Shown here: in pieces, positions 9,505-21,595 of the stretch | Layout: each line of letters starts with the position of its first letter | Numbering within the stretch: position 1 is the stretch's first letter | Assembly (NCBI RefSeq): GCF_022539665.2 | Contig: NC_081333.1 | Span: 9,236,971 to 9,300,970 of the forward strand | Origin: Daphnia carinata | Taxonomy: Eukaryota; Arthropoda; Branchiopoda; Diplostraca; Daphniidae | DNA length: 64,000 nucleotides | Direction of reading: 5' to 3' | Notes under the pieces: model-generated | What the model was told of the DNA's origin: nothing | What the model saw: the letters and a program-made list of their open reading frames with translations, nothing else | The model's database searches: none | Position numbers and translations under genes: made by a program

Positions 9505-12192
9505 TTACGTTTTTACTCCGCGAAGATGACCGTTGGCTACAAGGTTGAGTACATGCCGATATATTTTATCAATTGCCAATATTTCAGGAAATTTGCTAGC
9601 ACCCTCCTCCAAAGCAGTGCTAACCATGTTCCTGTATTGAAGCGTAAGTTCACTGATGGTTGAAAATCCCTAAAAAAGAAAATCAAAGGAATCTGAACCT
9701 ATGCAACTTAACCAAGCAATGGCTACAAATTTCTGGGGCGCATGCTTGTTTAACCACGGATTTACGTATATTATCAGAGATTACGTTCCGAGACGTATAG
9801 CTTGTCTATAGATACTCCACGAACAAGGTATTCTGTACGCGGCATAGTTTGTCAACTGATAACAGTATAGATGAACAGGCCCAGGGTAAGCAGAAATTTT
9901 GTAGCCACTACAGTGCAGAAGGATAAATCAAACTGAAAAGCTTTAACTTACCATGACAATCAAATTCAGAATAATAAAGTAAGATTCTAAATATGGTTGG
10001 AGTAAGGCACGCAATATCCTTTTGAGCATTTCGTTCGTTATGTTTTCTTGAAAGGAAGCCAATTCCTAAATTAAAATTATTACATATACGGATAGGTAAA
10101 GAAAACCAGGATAATATATTACCTGTTGAGTTAAGTTGCCGATCAAAACAAATTCGTTTTTAAAATACTTTGCAAAAAACGCAGATTCACTGATGATATC
10201 TAAAATTAAAAGATGAAAATAAGTTATCTCATGAAACGCGATTTGTAACATCTGAAATTACTAGATTCTTGGGGATCGCTGGCTTCGATTAAGCTAAACA
10301 CAGCAACATTGATTAGAGGACCTAGCAGTTGATTCGTATACTGCTGTAAAACTAGACGGTTTGCTGCCTCCGTCTGAACGTCTTCACCTTCCCGGAGTGT
10401 TGTCTGGCAACTAAACAATCCATCAGTGGCAGGATGAATAATTAGCTTATGGACATCAAGACAGTCTTTGACAGATTGAACTGCACTTTCATCTAAAAAA
10501 ATAGAACGAAAATTATTATCATTGAACCAGTGGGCCATTTAAGTGCTAAGTTTGTAGATACATACTCTGGATTAGACACGGAGTTCCATATTTTGCCAAC
10601 AGCGAATTCATCAGAATGACCAACTGAGCGAGCTGCTCAATTCCGAGCTGTTTATTCACCGTTAGCGCCGACATCACAATGGCGGAAACCGGAGTAATAG
10701 CTTCTTTTTGCTGCTTACGAATCAAAGACCAGGCCAAACAGTGAATACTATCTTTTTCGTATTCACTCAACGAAAAGCGAAACGAAGGAGTGTTCCAATT
10801 TGGTTCAGTGCGCTTACTAATATGATCTCGAACTGAAATTGGATCTGAGATGTTAATGTAGATTTGACCATAATTCTGCCCTCTGATCTTGCCAACAGCG
10901 CTGAGAAAACCCTTGTTGTAACAAGGAAGTGTGATCTCTCTAACGCAAAAATGTATTTATTATAATGTGTGCTCTAACCGAGGTACTCTCTCTTGGCTTA
11001 GGGACTCCTAGGGTCTCGTACGCATATAGCTTTTCTTCAAGCGTGCGTTCGTAGCTAATATTGACGGTACAAATCTGAACATCGGGCACATCTCCCCTAA
11101 AATAAGGTTCAAGCGCCATAGATAACAGGCCTGAACGGAAAAACAGGATACAAGATAAGGTTTATCTTTTTGTTTGCCATGTGAAACACACGACTATGGT
11201 ACAGTTTATTTACCTGTCTTGGGGGGTAAACTTTTACCGTTCCTACTTCGTGTTCCTTCCAGGAAAAATTCGATGGGGGCTTGAAAGTTTACGATATGGT
11301 ATTGTATATACTGAGACACCACAGCCCAGTAAAGCTGGTCATGACCAAAAGAACGCCTGATGTAAAAAGCTCCTGACAAAAAATGAGTTAGCTTATGTGT
11401 TACAGTAAACGGTATTTTCTATACTCTACCGGCGTTTTGAAGCATCCGATTCACAAACTTCATTCCTTTAAAATCTGTTGAAACCTAACATTTATGATTA
11501 AGTCTATGGAAGTTCATGGCTTTTTTTTACCCATTCCAGCTGCAATAATAGGAAGCGGGATATCCATAGTATAACACAAATATGAGATGAGTAAGAAATC
11601 TGCATAGCTTCGATGTGTAGGTAGAAGTAAAACAGGTCCCTGGGACATTGCCTTACTAAGCTGTAAGAAAAGAAATATAAGGATTTTGAAGTTTATTCTA
11701 AATAACCATACTAGGACCTTTAAGACACCAGCATTGTTAATTGCCACACCCTGATAGAGATTTCTCAGTAGCTTGGCAAGGAAAAATCCAATTAGTCGAA
11801 CAGTACTAAACTTATAAGTATGACCCATATCTTCCAAAATGGTTTTTATTTGCGCAACAACTTCTTCATAATTTTTGAGATTACTGTGTCCTTCGTGAAG
11901 AAACTACATAAACATAGGATATGCACAGCAAAAGATTTAGTTGAATGACTAGTACATGTGAAATGACTTTTGAAACCTGATGAATAGTGTCCTTCATCTG
12001 TGGGCTGTTAAGTATTTTTTCGATGATGAATTTGGTTGCTTCAGGTTGTAAGCTAGGTTTTGGTCTCCATAACTTAAGGCAGAAGAATGCATCGTACTGA
12101 TGCTTTTGCTTTTCCACAATATCAACATAATTTTTTACTGTGAACCTGCTTGAAGACTCAGCCATAGTCTCATCCAATTTACCACTATTCAT
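9505..12192 (-). CDS. GNPAT: Dihydroxyacetone-phosphate acyltransferase (GNPAT)
   Basis: Acylates dihydroxyacetone phosphate in peroxisomes, the first step of ether-lipid (plasmalogen) synthesis. Many short introns interrupt the minus-strand coding sequence. The N-terminal exon begins MNSGKLDETMAESSSRF at 12192; the second methionine (MAESSSRF) is an alternative start. The acyltransferase motif I is LLPTHRSYADFLL (HX4D). Later blocks are PLPIIAAGM, YIRRSFG, LYWAV, IEFFLEGTRSRNGKS, and YETLGVPKPRE, in the order of human GNPAT. The C-terminal region runs through SVKDCLDVHKLI and ends in LVANGHLRGVKT. The final tripeptide GVKT does not look like a classical SKL peroxisomal signal. It is convergent with DYNC2LI1 and divergent from SELENBP1. 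Confidence 0.93.
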
Positions 12193-12941
12193 CTTCCTAA
12201 TTCTTGAAACAATAAGAGATCAGCATCAGGTTCTTTTTGACACACACGAAAAGTATGGAAATTTCAGCAATATTTTAGGACGTCTTTTTTACTTGTTTGT
12301 CATGTTTAGACTAAAAACGTTTCTTTTAAAAACCTTAAGGCTATACATAACTTTCTCTTAATGCTATGTTGCCAGATATAATATTACTAGCGATTCCAAA
12401 TAAGGTTATGTACCAGTCTGCCGTGTTAATAGTAATATAAATTTTAAATACAGTAGTTTTTTTAAAGTTATGTTCAAGTAGTGCCGAATTTTTATTCCAA
12501 CGCAAAAATTTCGGTACTTGTTAATGTTTTACCGTTAACAAGTGTAAGACAGGTGGTTGGCATCACGGTGTAGTGGGCACACCAGAAGATTTCTTTTATC
12601 ATTTATTATTTCGCTTTCTAACGGTAGTCGTAATAATGTGCTATAAACACAAAGAAAAGACACACGAAATTCGAAAATTTTAAGGAATTAATAGAAAGTC
12701 AGTGTATAACACGCGGAATGGAGAAAGTTTTATTATTTTCATTCCGCTGCTAAATGGTTGAGAAAAAGCAAATACTGTATTGGTTGGCCGCTTGTAGCGC
12801 TGTTGCATTAGACAGCAGATTTTACTTTAGTATCAATTGACAAATTTTTATCAAGTACGACGGATGAAGGCGATCCTCGGATTTTACTAATTATATTCCT
12901 ACCCTTACAAAACACTTGTTTGTTTTACTTAAGAAAGCATC
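12193..12941. other. Divergent intergenic region GNPAT/SELENBP1
   Basis: About 750 bp between two divergent start codons, expected to hold both promoters. No TATA box or repeat stands out, and no coding exon was supported. Confidence 0.5.
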
Positions 12942-15270
12942 ATGGAAGGTAAATGTTTTTCGATTTCTAGAAGAACGGTTTTGCCCTACCAGTGGGCTGT
13001 TTGACATAGTCGTGTTATCTCCTGTTCGTTTTTTTTTTAGTAGCAGAATTGATTTCTCAGGTCTGTGTCTCCCATGGCCCGTAAAGTAAGCTCCCTACCC
13101 TGATAGTTGATTGCTACTGTGGCACATTTTGGCAAAATACCAAATTATTTGTTATATCAAACTAAACGTGGAATTTGGTAATGTTTAGACGAAGCAAAGA
13201 AAGGCTGCGGATGCGGTCCCGGTTACGCAACGCCATTGGAAGCAATGAAAGGTTCTCCGGAGAAAATTCTTTACATACCGTGCATTCAGGGGAAAAAGGG
13301 CAAGCATGATTACGTAGCCACGATTGACGTCGATCCTAGCAGTCCAACTTACAGCCAAGTGAATGAATGTCTGAAAAACAAAAGCACACAGTTAAGATAT
13401 AAAGTTTTTCTGAATTCTTTATAGGTAATCCACCGTACTTTTATGCCTTACGAGAATGACGAATTACATCACAGTGGTTGGAATTCCTGTAGCAGTTGCT
13501 ACAACGATTCCTCACAATCACGTGATTATATCGTCTTTGCCGGCCTGATTAGCGACCGGATTTATGCAATCAATGTTTCCAAAAACCCAAGAGCTCCTGA
13601 AATTCACAAGGTAAAATTATAACCAAGATTTTTCTTCTGGTATTTAATGATCTAGCTTGACTGAACATGACTGATTTTTTTGTAGATTATCGAGCCAAAT
13701 GAACTGCATGATCTCGATCTTAGCGCGCCACATACTCTTCACTGCCTTGCTGACGGAAATGTGATGGTGTCTACAATGGGAAATGCACGTCGGGAAGCCA
13801 AAGGCTCTTTTCTGTTGATCGATGCAAAGGAATGGAGAGTTAAAGGTTAATTGAAAGATTCTTGTTTATTCTTAAATGTGAACTGTACCTAAACTTGATG
13901 TTATTGAAGGCTTGTGGAGTGAGACGTCCACGAATTTCGGTTATGACTTCTGGTATCAGCCCCGGCATAACGTTATGGTTGGTGTAAACGCGGTTTTGGT
14001 TCTATATCTAGATGTTTCTACCATTCTTCTGAATCATTATTCTAGATTTCTTCGGAGTGGGGTTCTCCTTCAGCTTTTTGTACTGGATTCTCCATGGATC
14101 ACGTGGCTACAGGTATGTCAAGGACTTGGTGGGATTATATATTTTCACGTAGTTGGCTCAACGACATCTGGTTCCTAAAGGCATGTATGGTCAATCTCTA
14201 CACGTATGGGACTGGAAAGAACGAAAACGAATCCAAACCTTGGATTTGGGTAGTGAAGGTCTGATGCCACTTGAAATCCGTTTCCTCCATGAACCGACGG
14301 CCAAAACTGGATTCGTTGGTTGTGCATTGACAGCCAATGTCTTTCGGTACCTACCAAAATTCAAATTCAATTTAACAGTTTTCTTTTCTACTTAAGTAAA
14401 TATATACCAATAGTTTTCATCAAGTGGAAGACGGAACATGGAAGGCGGATAAAGTCATCGATGTGCCATCATGGAAAGTGTCCGGCTGGGCTCTTCCATC
14501 CATGCCTGGAATAATCACTGACATATTAATATCATTGGACGATCGCTTTCTCTATCTGTCAAACTGGGTGCAAGGTATTACAATTTTTTGATTAACATTT
14601 ACAATTATGAAATGTAATAGGTGTACCATTTTTCCAGGTGATATCCGACAGTATGATATAAGCGACCCAACTAAACCTCGACTGGTAGGCCAGACTTATG
14701 TTGGTGGAAGTGCAGTGAGTGGTGGGGGTGTAACTATCTTGGAAGACAATGTCAAAGCGGTCGGTTGGCAACATCTTTTTCTCATTAAAAAATGGCTCGG
14801 ATCCAATGAGTATTGAATAATGTAATTTAATTAATAGCCGGAACCCTTGGTTGTGAATGGGAAAAGATTCTATGGTGGGCCTCAGATGCTTCAGCTCTCA
14901 CTGGATGGTAGGAGATTGTACGTTACAACGTCGCTATTCAGTCCGTGGGACCGTCAATTCTATCCGGATATGGTCGAGTAGGTTTAGCCCAACATCAGCC
15001 CAGCCCTCAATCGTAAATAATTAGTTTGTTAATTGTATTTAGAAAAGGATCCGTTTTGTTGCAGATTGACGTGGACGTCAATGTTGGCGGTCTCAAGATT
15101 AATCCGAAACTAATGGTTGATTTTGGCGCCGAGCCAGGCGGACCGGTTCTTGCTCACGAAATCCGGTATGTAAGCTGTGTCGCTCCACTTCCAATAGAGC
15201 TTTATTTTGATTGAAATTGGCTAATAACAGATATCCCGGCGGCGATTGCAGTTCAGACATTTGGCTCTGA
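12942..15270 (+). CDS. SELENBP1: Selenium-binding protein 1 / methanethiol oxidase
   Basis: Cytosolic beta-propeller enzyme of the SBP56 family; the human protein oxidises methanethiol to H2O2, formaldehyde and H2S. A tiny first exon (ATGGAAG followed by a donor at 12949) is followed by the conserved block [20 protein letters not shown]. Later blocks include [71 protein letters not shown]-like, [29 protein letters not shown] and the C-terminal [12 protein letters not shown] that ends the family. The whole gene is colinear with human SELENBP1. One intron after HNVM uses a weak donor (GTTGGT). The N-terminal Cys pair is CxC, where the human protein has CxxC. The vitellogenin-like gene follows about 380 bp downstream on the same strand. 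Confidence 0.95.
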
Positions 15271-15652
15271 CATCGTCATCGACGAATCATTTCCCTCAAT
15301 CAAGTTGGATGCCCTAAATTATGTAGCATCTAAAAGGGCAATCCAATAGCGGAAAAAATCATAAATACACATGGTCCTGATCGCTTTTCAGCAGCAGTTT
15401 CTTTTCAATAATGAAGTATTGAACCGTTGGCTGATGATTGACATGCTTAGATGGAAGAGAGGGGTTCAATTTGAGAACTCGCTGATTGGTCTTTATATAA
15501 AAGTCCGATTCCCCTTCTTTGCCCAATGGAGCGTGTCTTAGACGCGCTGACCCGATCGCGTAGAATATGCTCTTCTATAGGCGTATCGATCGAGCGCGTC
15601 CAACATCCATGCGTTACGACATTCGTGTTTCAGCTCGTGCGGGAACAGGACC
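15271..15652. other. Intergenic plus 5' UTR of the vitellogenin-like gene
   Basis: This 382 bp interval holds the SELENBP1 3' end and the promoter and leader of the downstream gene. A TATA box is present near 15494. No other gene is seen. Confidence 0.55.
15492..15503 (+). promoter_or_regulatory. TATA box upstream of the vitellogenin-like gene
   Basis: TTTATATAAAAG is a strong TATA match about 150 bp before the chosen start codon. With a usual TATA-to-start-site spacing, transcription would begin near 15525, leaving a 5' leader of about 130 bp. A TATA promoter fits a highly or conditionally expressed gene. Confidence 0.6.
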
Positions 15653-18600
15653 ATGCTCCATAGCCTCCGCCACGCGTTGATTTTTTTCCGTAAGTCAATT
15701 GACTGAATCTCATTTTGCATTTGATTTGTTTTTAGCTGCGTGTTCTTTTTTATTTTAGTCCGCCTACTGGCGTCACACGTTTTGTGCCAAGGTATTATCG
15801 TTGTTCCCAACTTAATTCTTTTGCGTGCGAGTTGTGTTGTTTGATCAAGTTTCATTTGAAAGGATGGGAAATTGGAAGCGAATACCTGTATGATTACAGT
15901 GGTTTGTTGGTGACTGGCTTCCAGGAAGCGGGTTATCAATCCGCAGCCGTTCAAATCATTGGGAAGTTGACAGTCCAAAGCATTGACGATGAAACACTAA
16001 TGCTCAAGGTAGACTAGATGTTTTTGTACTAAATGTTTGATTGAAAAATAAGCACTAAAAATGGGATAACAACATCACGTATCTTATTCATTTCTTACCG
16101 TCCTTGTATGATACCAGCTCTCTGAGATACGGTTCACGCGCGATGGTAATTACAGAGGCAAGTCTTCCGATCCGATTTTGTTTCCAGTTCGGCTATCTAA
16201 CGGAGTTGAAGAGGCCATCGGCGATTCGCTCCACCTCCTCAGTCCTTTTGCCGTCATCCACAACAAAGGATCGGTCAGTTCTTTATAAAAACGTCAGTGC
16301 GTTGCGATAAAAAGACTATCGTTACTCAGCAAGCTAACATCCCACGATCGAGTACATCGTTTCTTTAAAGGCAACTTTTATGACGATAGACGATATATTT
16401 ATGGTATTTGCCACGCTCAATTTCCTGGCTTATTGTTCCCTTTTCATGCGATACTCTAGCGCGCCTATCACAAAAAGCCCTTAACACAATATGGCTGGCG
16501 CCAGGCAATAGGCTAAGCTCTTTTTCCGCGCCGTCTAACAAGAGGACTTTGTCTAATCAATCACATTATTACTAAGAGCCAAATAATATTTTATATCAAA
16601 GATAACTAACCTGGTAGTGGAAAGCGAAGAACCAACATGGTCCGTCAACATGAAGAAGGCAGTTGTGTCCAATTTGCAGCTGGACGTCGCCGGTGTCCGA
16701 TCTGGTTTAGACGGAGGTGTCTTCGGTGAGCGCAGTGTGCCGTCACTAAACACTTGGGAGGTAATTAAGTCGCGTTAATCCGGTTTGCGAGGACATTATA
16801 ACTCAATCTAATGCTAATAAAGGATGGGGTGACAGGAGATTGCTTCACGACGCTGCGAATTACTAGGCTGCCATTCTATCATGTCATCCAAAATCAAGCT
16901 TTAGATGCGCATAAAACTATAGGAGAATTATGTCGTTCCGCCAAAGTTTACGAAATCCTAAAACTTAAAGACTTTGATCAGTGCGCAAATGATCCTGTAA
17001 AAGTTTCATCTCATCCCCGATCATCAACATCTTCTTTTTCATCACACCGAAAGTTTCTTTCGGACGGCACCCTAAAGGTTACATTATCTTTAAGGAAAAT
17101 TAACATACGAAAGCCATGAAGCACTCCCCTAGTTACAATTAATTTTTACTTATAGAGATTCACTGCATACAAATATTTGGTATGCGGTGAATCACAGGAA
17201 AAAGCTACAATTGTTCGCATGGAAGGAGTCGGTGAAATGTCCTTCTTGGGGCCCGTTGCGCTTAAAATTGAACAATCCATTAACTTGATCATACAAAAAC
17301 GTGGAAAAATACGCGATCTTTTACCGTCAATGTCGCAGCCACGAGTGATAGACGAGTTAACTTATTCTTTCGACGACGACGTCAGTGTACCAAAGTTTGT
17401 TAAATGTTTGTTGATTTACGCCCACAAATTTTTACAAATTACCCATTCTTAGTACTAAAGAAATGGACGCAGTGCTAGGGGCCCTACAAGAAGTTGCTCA
17501 AATTCTTACGGAATCTACAGTGTCAGAAGAAGACATCTCTGAAAAACTGAGTATCATCAGTCGAATCATCTTCCACCTGGACGAAAGGCAACTGCGTGAA
17601 ATTTGGGAGAAAGGCTTTCAACAGGAAAATGCAAACGTCAGGTTACCATTCATCATCATTAACGTACTCACTTGTATGCTTGACAACATAACGATTCATC
17701 CGTGAATGTTGGCCATCAGGGACTTGTTCGTCGATTGCGTTGCCGTTAGTGGAAGTCATACGGCGGCTGTTTTTGTCGTGGACCTCGTTGAGCAACGAAA
17801 GCTTGAGGGATTTCAAGCTGTCTGGACCTTGATGAGCTCTGGGCATTCCTTGCAATATCCGACCATTCCTATATTACGACGCTTTGTGGTAATATTTTTA
17901 CATCAACTTTTATTATGAAATGTGTAGCTTGTAATATATGTATTCTTACCTGTAAAGGGAGTTATACTGTCCGAAGCAGCACGTAATGCTAAAATGTTGA
18001 AGCATACAGCGCTAATGGTGACAGCTGACTTGCTGTACACAACTTGCGTGTTATCATCAGTGAACTGCAATGCGGATTCTCAAATTATCACAGAGGAATT
18101 TCTGCCACTTCTGGTCCGCGAACTGGAGACTGCCCAATCGGCAATCGATCGTGTAGCAGCAATAATAGCTTTAGGAGCGCTAGGCGTTGACGATGTTCTT
18201 CTTCTTCTCGTTCCATATCTTCGAGGGGACAATGTGGCAATACGGATAGCAGCAATATCATCCCTTAAACATCTGATGGATTCTTCTTCAGACAAAGTGG
18301 CATCAATAACTGTAGAGGAAAGATTTTCGCTCTAAAATAAACTATTTTTTCTGAACAGGTGATTCCATTATTAAGTTCACTGGCGGATAACGTAGCAGAA
18401 CCACCTGAAATCCGCATGGCTGCCATTGCAGTGCTTCTATTTCATCAGAAAACTCCTCAGAGTATTTGGAATAAAGTTGCTTCTCGGACATGGTTTGACT
18501 CCAATCATCAAGTTAAAGCATTTACATGCGATGTCATCCGATCCTTGGCTGACCATTCAAGCATCTATGTGGGTGAAGATGAAAGCACGTGAGTTGTAAA

Positions 18601-20989
18601 AACATTTCAGATAATCAAACAAAAGCGATGCTCATATTTACCTTTCTCTTCATATCCTTTCTAAAGTTCAATCAAAGCTCGTTCAGTCATTGGTCTAGTG
18701 CGTCCTTGTTCCGATCGATTGGGCTACGAGCATTATGCGTCTATCAAAGACAACACAGCAGGGCTTTCATCACTGCTGGCATTTTGGAGATTGGGAGACT
18801 CTTCACTGCCTGTTTATTTAGAGCATCAGCTCTTCCGTAATCTTGGGTCGTTCCGCTTCGATCTTGCGAAGGTTAAACAACTTCTACAAAGACGTAGTGT
18901 AATATTAGTCGTTATTCATGAACTTTGCATAGGTATCGATCTGGAACTATAATATGGAAAATGTTTGGAGTCAACTTACGGGATATGCTCTTCCGCGAAC
19001 CAATGAGCCAGAGTCCAATGTTTTTTGGGATCAGCTTTTTTCTACTTTCCGGGCTAGCGACGAATCCACAGTGGGACTTGTTCATCTAAGACTCCTCGGT
19101 TCAACCATGCAGACACTTTTAAATCTTGAAGATATCGATCGTGAGGACATGATTCGACAATTCTTCACGAAACATCTCAATATCCGGTTCGTCAAGTTTC
19201 AACAACTCATCGACAGCCGGACGCATGTACCGACGGAGCTGGGATTGCCCGCACGATTCAGTTTTTCGCTAACCGCTTTAGCTTCAGCGTTTGGTCACAT
19301 AAATCAAACTCCGGAAATCAATGTGACAGCCAGCCTTTCAATGAAATGGACGTCCGAATCGAGGATTCAATATCCGTTCAGTGGCCATCATGTGGCAGCT
19401 GGCGAAGAGCATCACGCTGACATTCGGGTACCAATTTCCTTGATTTTGAATGGTTCGTTGGTGTGGATTCCGCCAGGCAGAGTGTATGACATAGCATACT
19501 ATTCTGTCAAGCCATACACCCTCACCAGTCAGACTACGGATTATTCTTCCGAAAATTTAAGGCTCTACAATGTCCATCCCGCAGGGCCGCCATTCGTATC
19601 TGTCGCTCAGCTGACTCCGAATTTACGGCTGGAAACGACCAGTGAAGTGCGACAAGACGTTCCTCCATTTGCTTGGTTATCCAGCTTGATGAAAGACTTC
19701 AGCAGCCCTTCTGGCCATTTCCGCTTAGATAGCTTTCAACAGCGGATGTACCGCCTTCGTTATCTAGGGGAAGAGAGCTCGGTCAGCTCTGTCGCTTTGT
19801 CAGCTTCGTTTGACACAAAAGCTATTCAACAAGAAGCGACCATTGAGTATATTATTGGAGCCAACGGTACTGTTGAATGGGAAGAAGGCAGAACTAATGA
19901 AACCATTTCTACAGTAGAAATGACTGATGATGGTATTCACGTTTTTCAAGGTGAAATCATGGCTTACTATCGCAACGGTTCCACGTCAAAGTGGGCTCTT
20001 GAGGTAGCGGCACAAGACCTGTCAAAAGAAGATGAATGGAATATATCAGCTTCAGGTTCGGTTATTGAATCATTTCGCAGTCTGTCGAATTTCCTGAAAG
20101 AAGAATATTCTCAATACCTGCGCTATAATGAAAGAATTTTCGTACCACAAGAAGAAAATAGTAATGCAAGCCAATCATACCTTCCTCGGATCCTTTTCAA
20201 CGTTCCAGAAGCTGACGAACCCTGGATTCGGTATGCTTCACTGTTGATGACAAATTCATTCGGCTACACAAAAAGCATACAACCAAAGACAAATAAGTGC
20301 TACGTCCATTCTGATCGAATCCAGACTTATGATGAAGTAGATTACAACTACACCATCAATGAATGTTACCATTTGTTGACGACTGATTGCCGACAGAAAA
20401 AGGCAAATTATGCTGTCCTGGCTAGCAGAAGTAGAAGTCATGGGATGGTAGTCCGAGTCGTGCTAGAAACAAACAGGGTCGACTTCTCGGCAACTGGAAA
20501 TATATCAATCAATGGAGTGGAGGTAAATTTTACGGCAGGTCGAATGCAAATTAACGTGAGGGAAAACGTGATGGCGACAGTGACGCAGGACAATGAGAAC
20601 ACTCTTCATCTGTGGCTGCCGAACGAAAAGCTAAATTTAATTATTCAAGAAAACACTATCACGCTAAGTGCTTCTGAACAACTGCTTGGCCATGCTTGCG
20701 GATTATGTGGCGATGGCGATTCAGAGGTGACTGGAGAGTTCAAAACTAGTAACCGATGTGCACTTTCATCTGGAGCTCTAATGGCGGCAAGTTTCCTAGT
20801 AAGATTCATTTTCGTAAAAACATTAATACCAACGTTATCAAAAACGTTTGATTGAAGGTAAACATGGGTCTGGAGGATTGTCCTGCATTACCAGACGAGA
20901 TACTACAAGCACTGCTGATCGAGTCTTATCCCTGCTACTCTGTTGATGAACAAGTAGCCTCCATTCTTCCACTACCACTCGAATTCTAG
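15653..20989 (+). CDS. Vitellogenin-like large lipid transfer protein with vWD domain
   Basis: Secreted lipid-carrying protein of the vitellogenin/apolipophorin/MTP superfamily. Two short exons (15653-15689 and 15759-15791) splice to a signal peptide, HALIFFLRLLASHVLCQ, before GWEIGSEYLYDYSG, the usual lipovitellin N-sheet start. Exons 16118-16273 and 16602 onward join across a 328 bp intron to give AVIHNKGS-ITNLVVESEEPTWS, then WSVNMKKAVVSNLQLD, a hallmark block. A serine-rich patch (SSTSSFSS) lies near 17010. The helical domain follows in many short exons to about 18.9 kb. One large exon from about 18935 to 20798 encodes the lipid cavity and a C-terminal von Willebrand D domain with HACGLCGDGDSE and flanking cysteines. 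Rough exon sums give about 1,400 aa, shorter than a typical yolk vitellogenin. It could be a non-yolk Vg-like paralogue. Confidence 0.88.
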
Positions 20990-21595
20990 TTCAAGAATTA
21001 GAAACATAACTGTTGTAAAGCTTTGTGATCGTTGGCAATATAGTAAATTAAACTATTAAACGGTTCTCTGTTCACCATCGTACGAAGGATATTTTCTGTA
21101 TAATTTCTTTGATGTAAAAGAATTGCTGATTGTTTCCTTGTAGGCTTTACTTTTTCGCTCATCTACGAGCTGATTCAAAGTTGATTCTAAATTTCAATTA
21201 AACCGTTGAGTTAGGATTCCTTGGCCTTTTAGTGTCTAACAACACTCTTTGCCTTTCTCACAATAATTCATGTTGAGTCAGGCACTTGATCCTGGTTTTG
21301 AAATATTGTTATAGAGCATAATATGACTATTTTGTGAATACCTTTTCTTTTTACGCTTCGGGTTTCGCGAAGGCTTATTATTATGGTGTTTCCTACATGT
21401 AACAGCTTGTGGCGGCTATCACAACGTGGTTGAACCATTTCCTCACGCAACAATATGGACTCTACAGGTATGTAATGGCCATTTCTGTTATTAAGCTATC
21501 ACGAATCAAATTAACTGCATGACGAACAGAAAAAAATTGCGTATACAAATTACATAGATTTTCACGTGCGACCTTCAAGGAAAGTTACGTAGCCT
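20990..21595. other. Convergent intergenic spacer
   Basis: About 600 bp between the vitellogenin-like gene and the 3' end of KAT14. I see no supported exon; short open frames here look incidental. Confidence 0.55.

Noticed and set aside
15538-15978. 146-codon minus-strand frame over the 5' end of the vitellogenin-like gene
   Set aside because: It overlaps the signal-peptide exons and the first N-sheet exon, which are supported by splice sites and homology.
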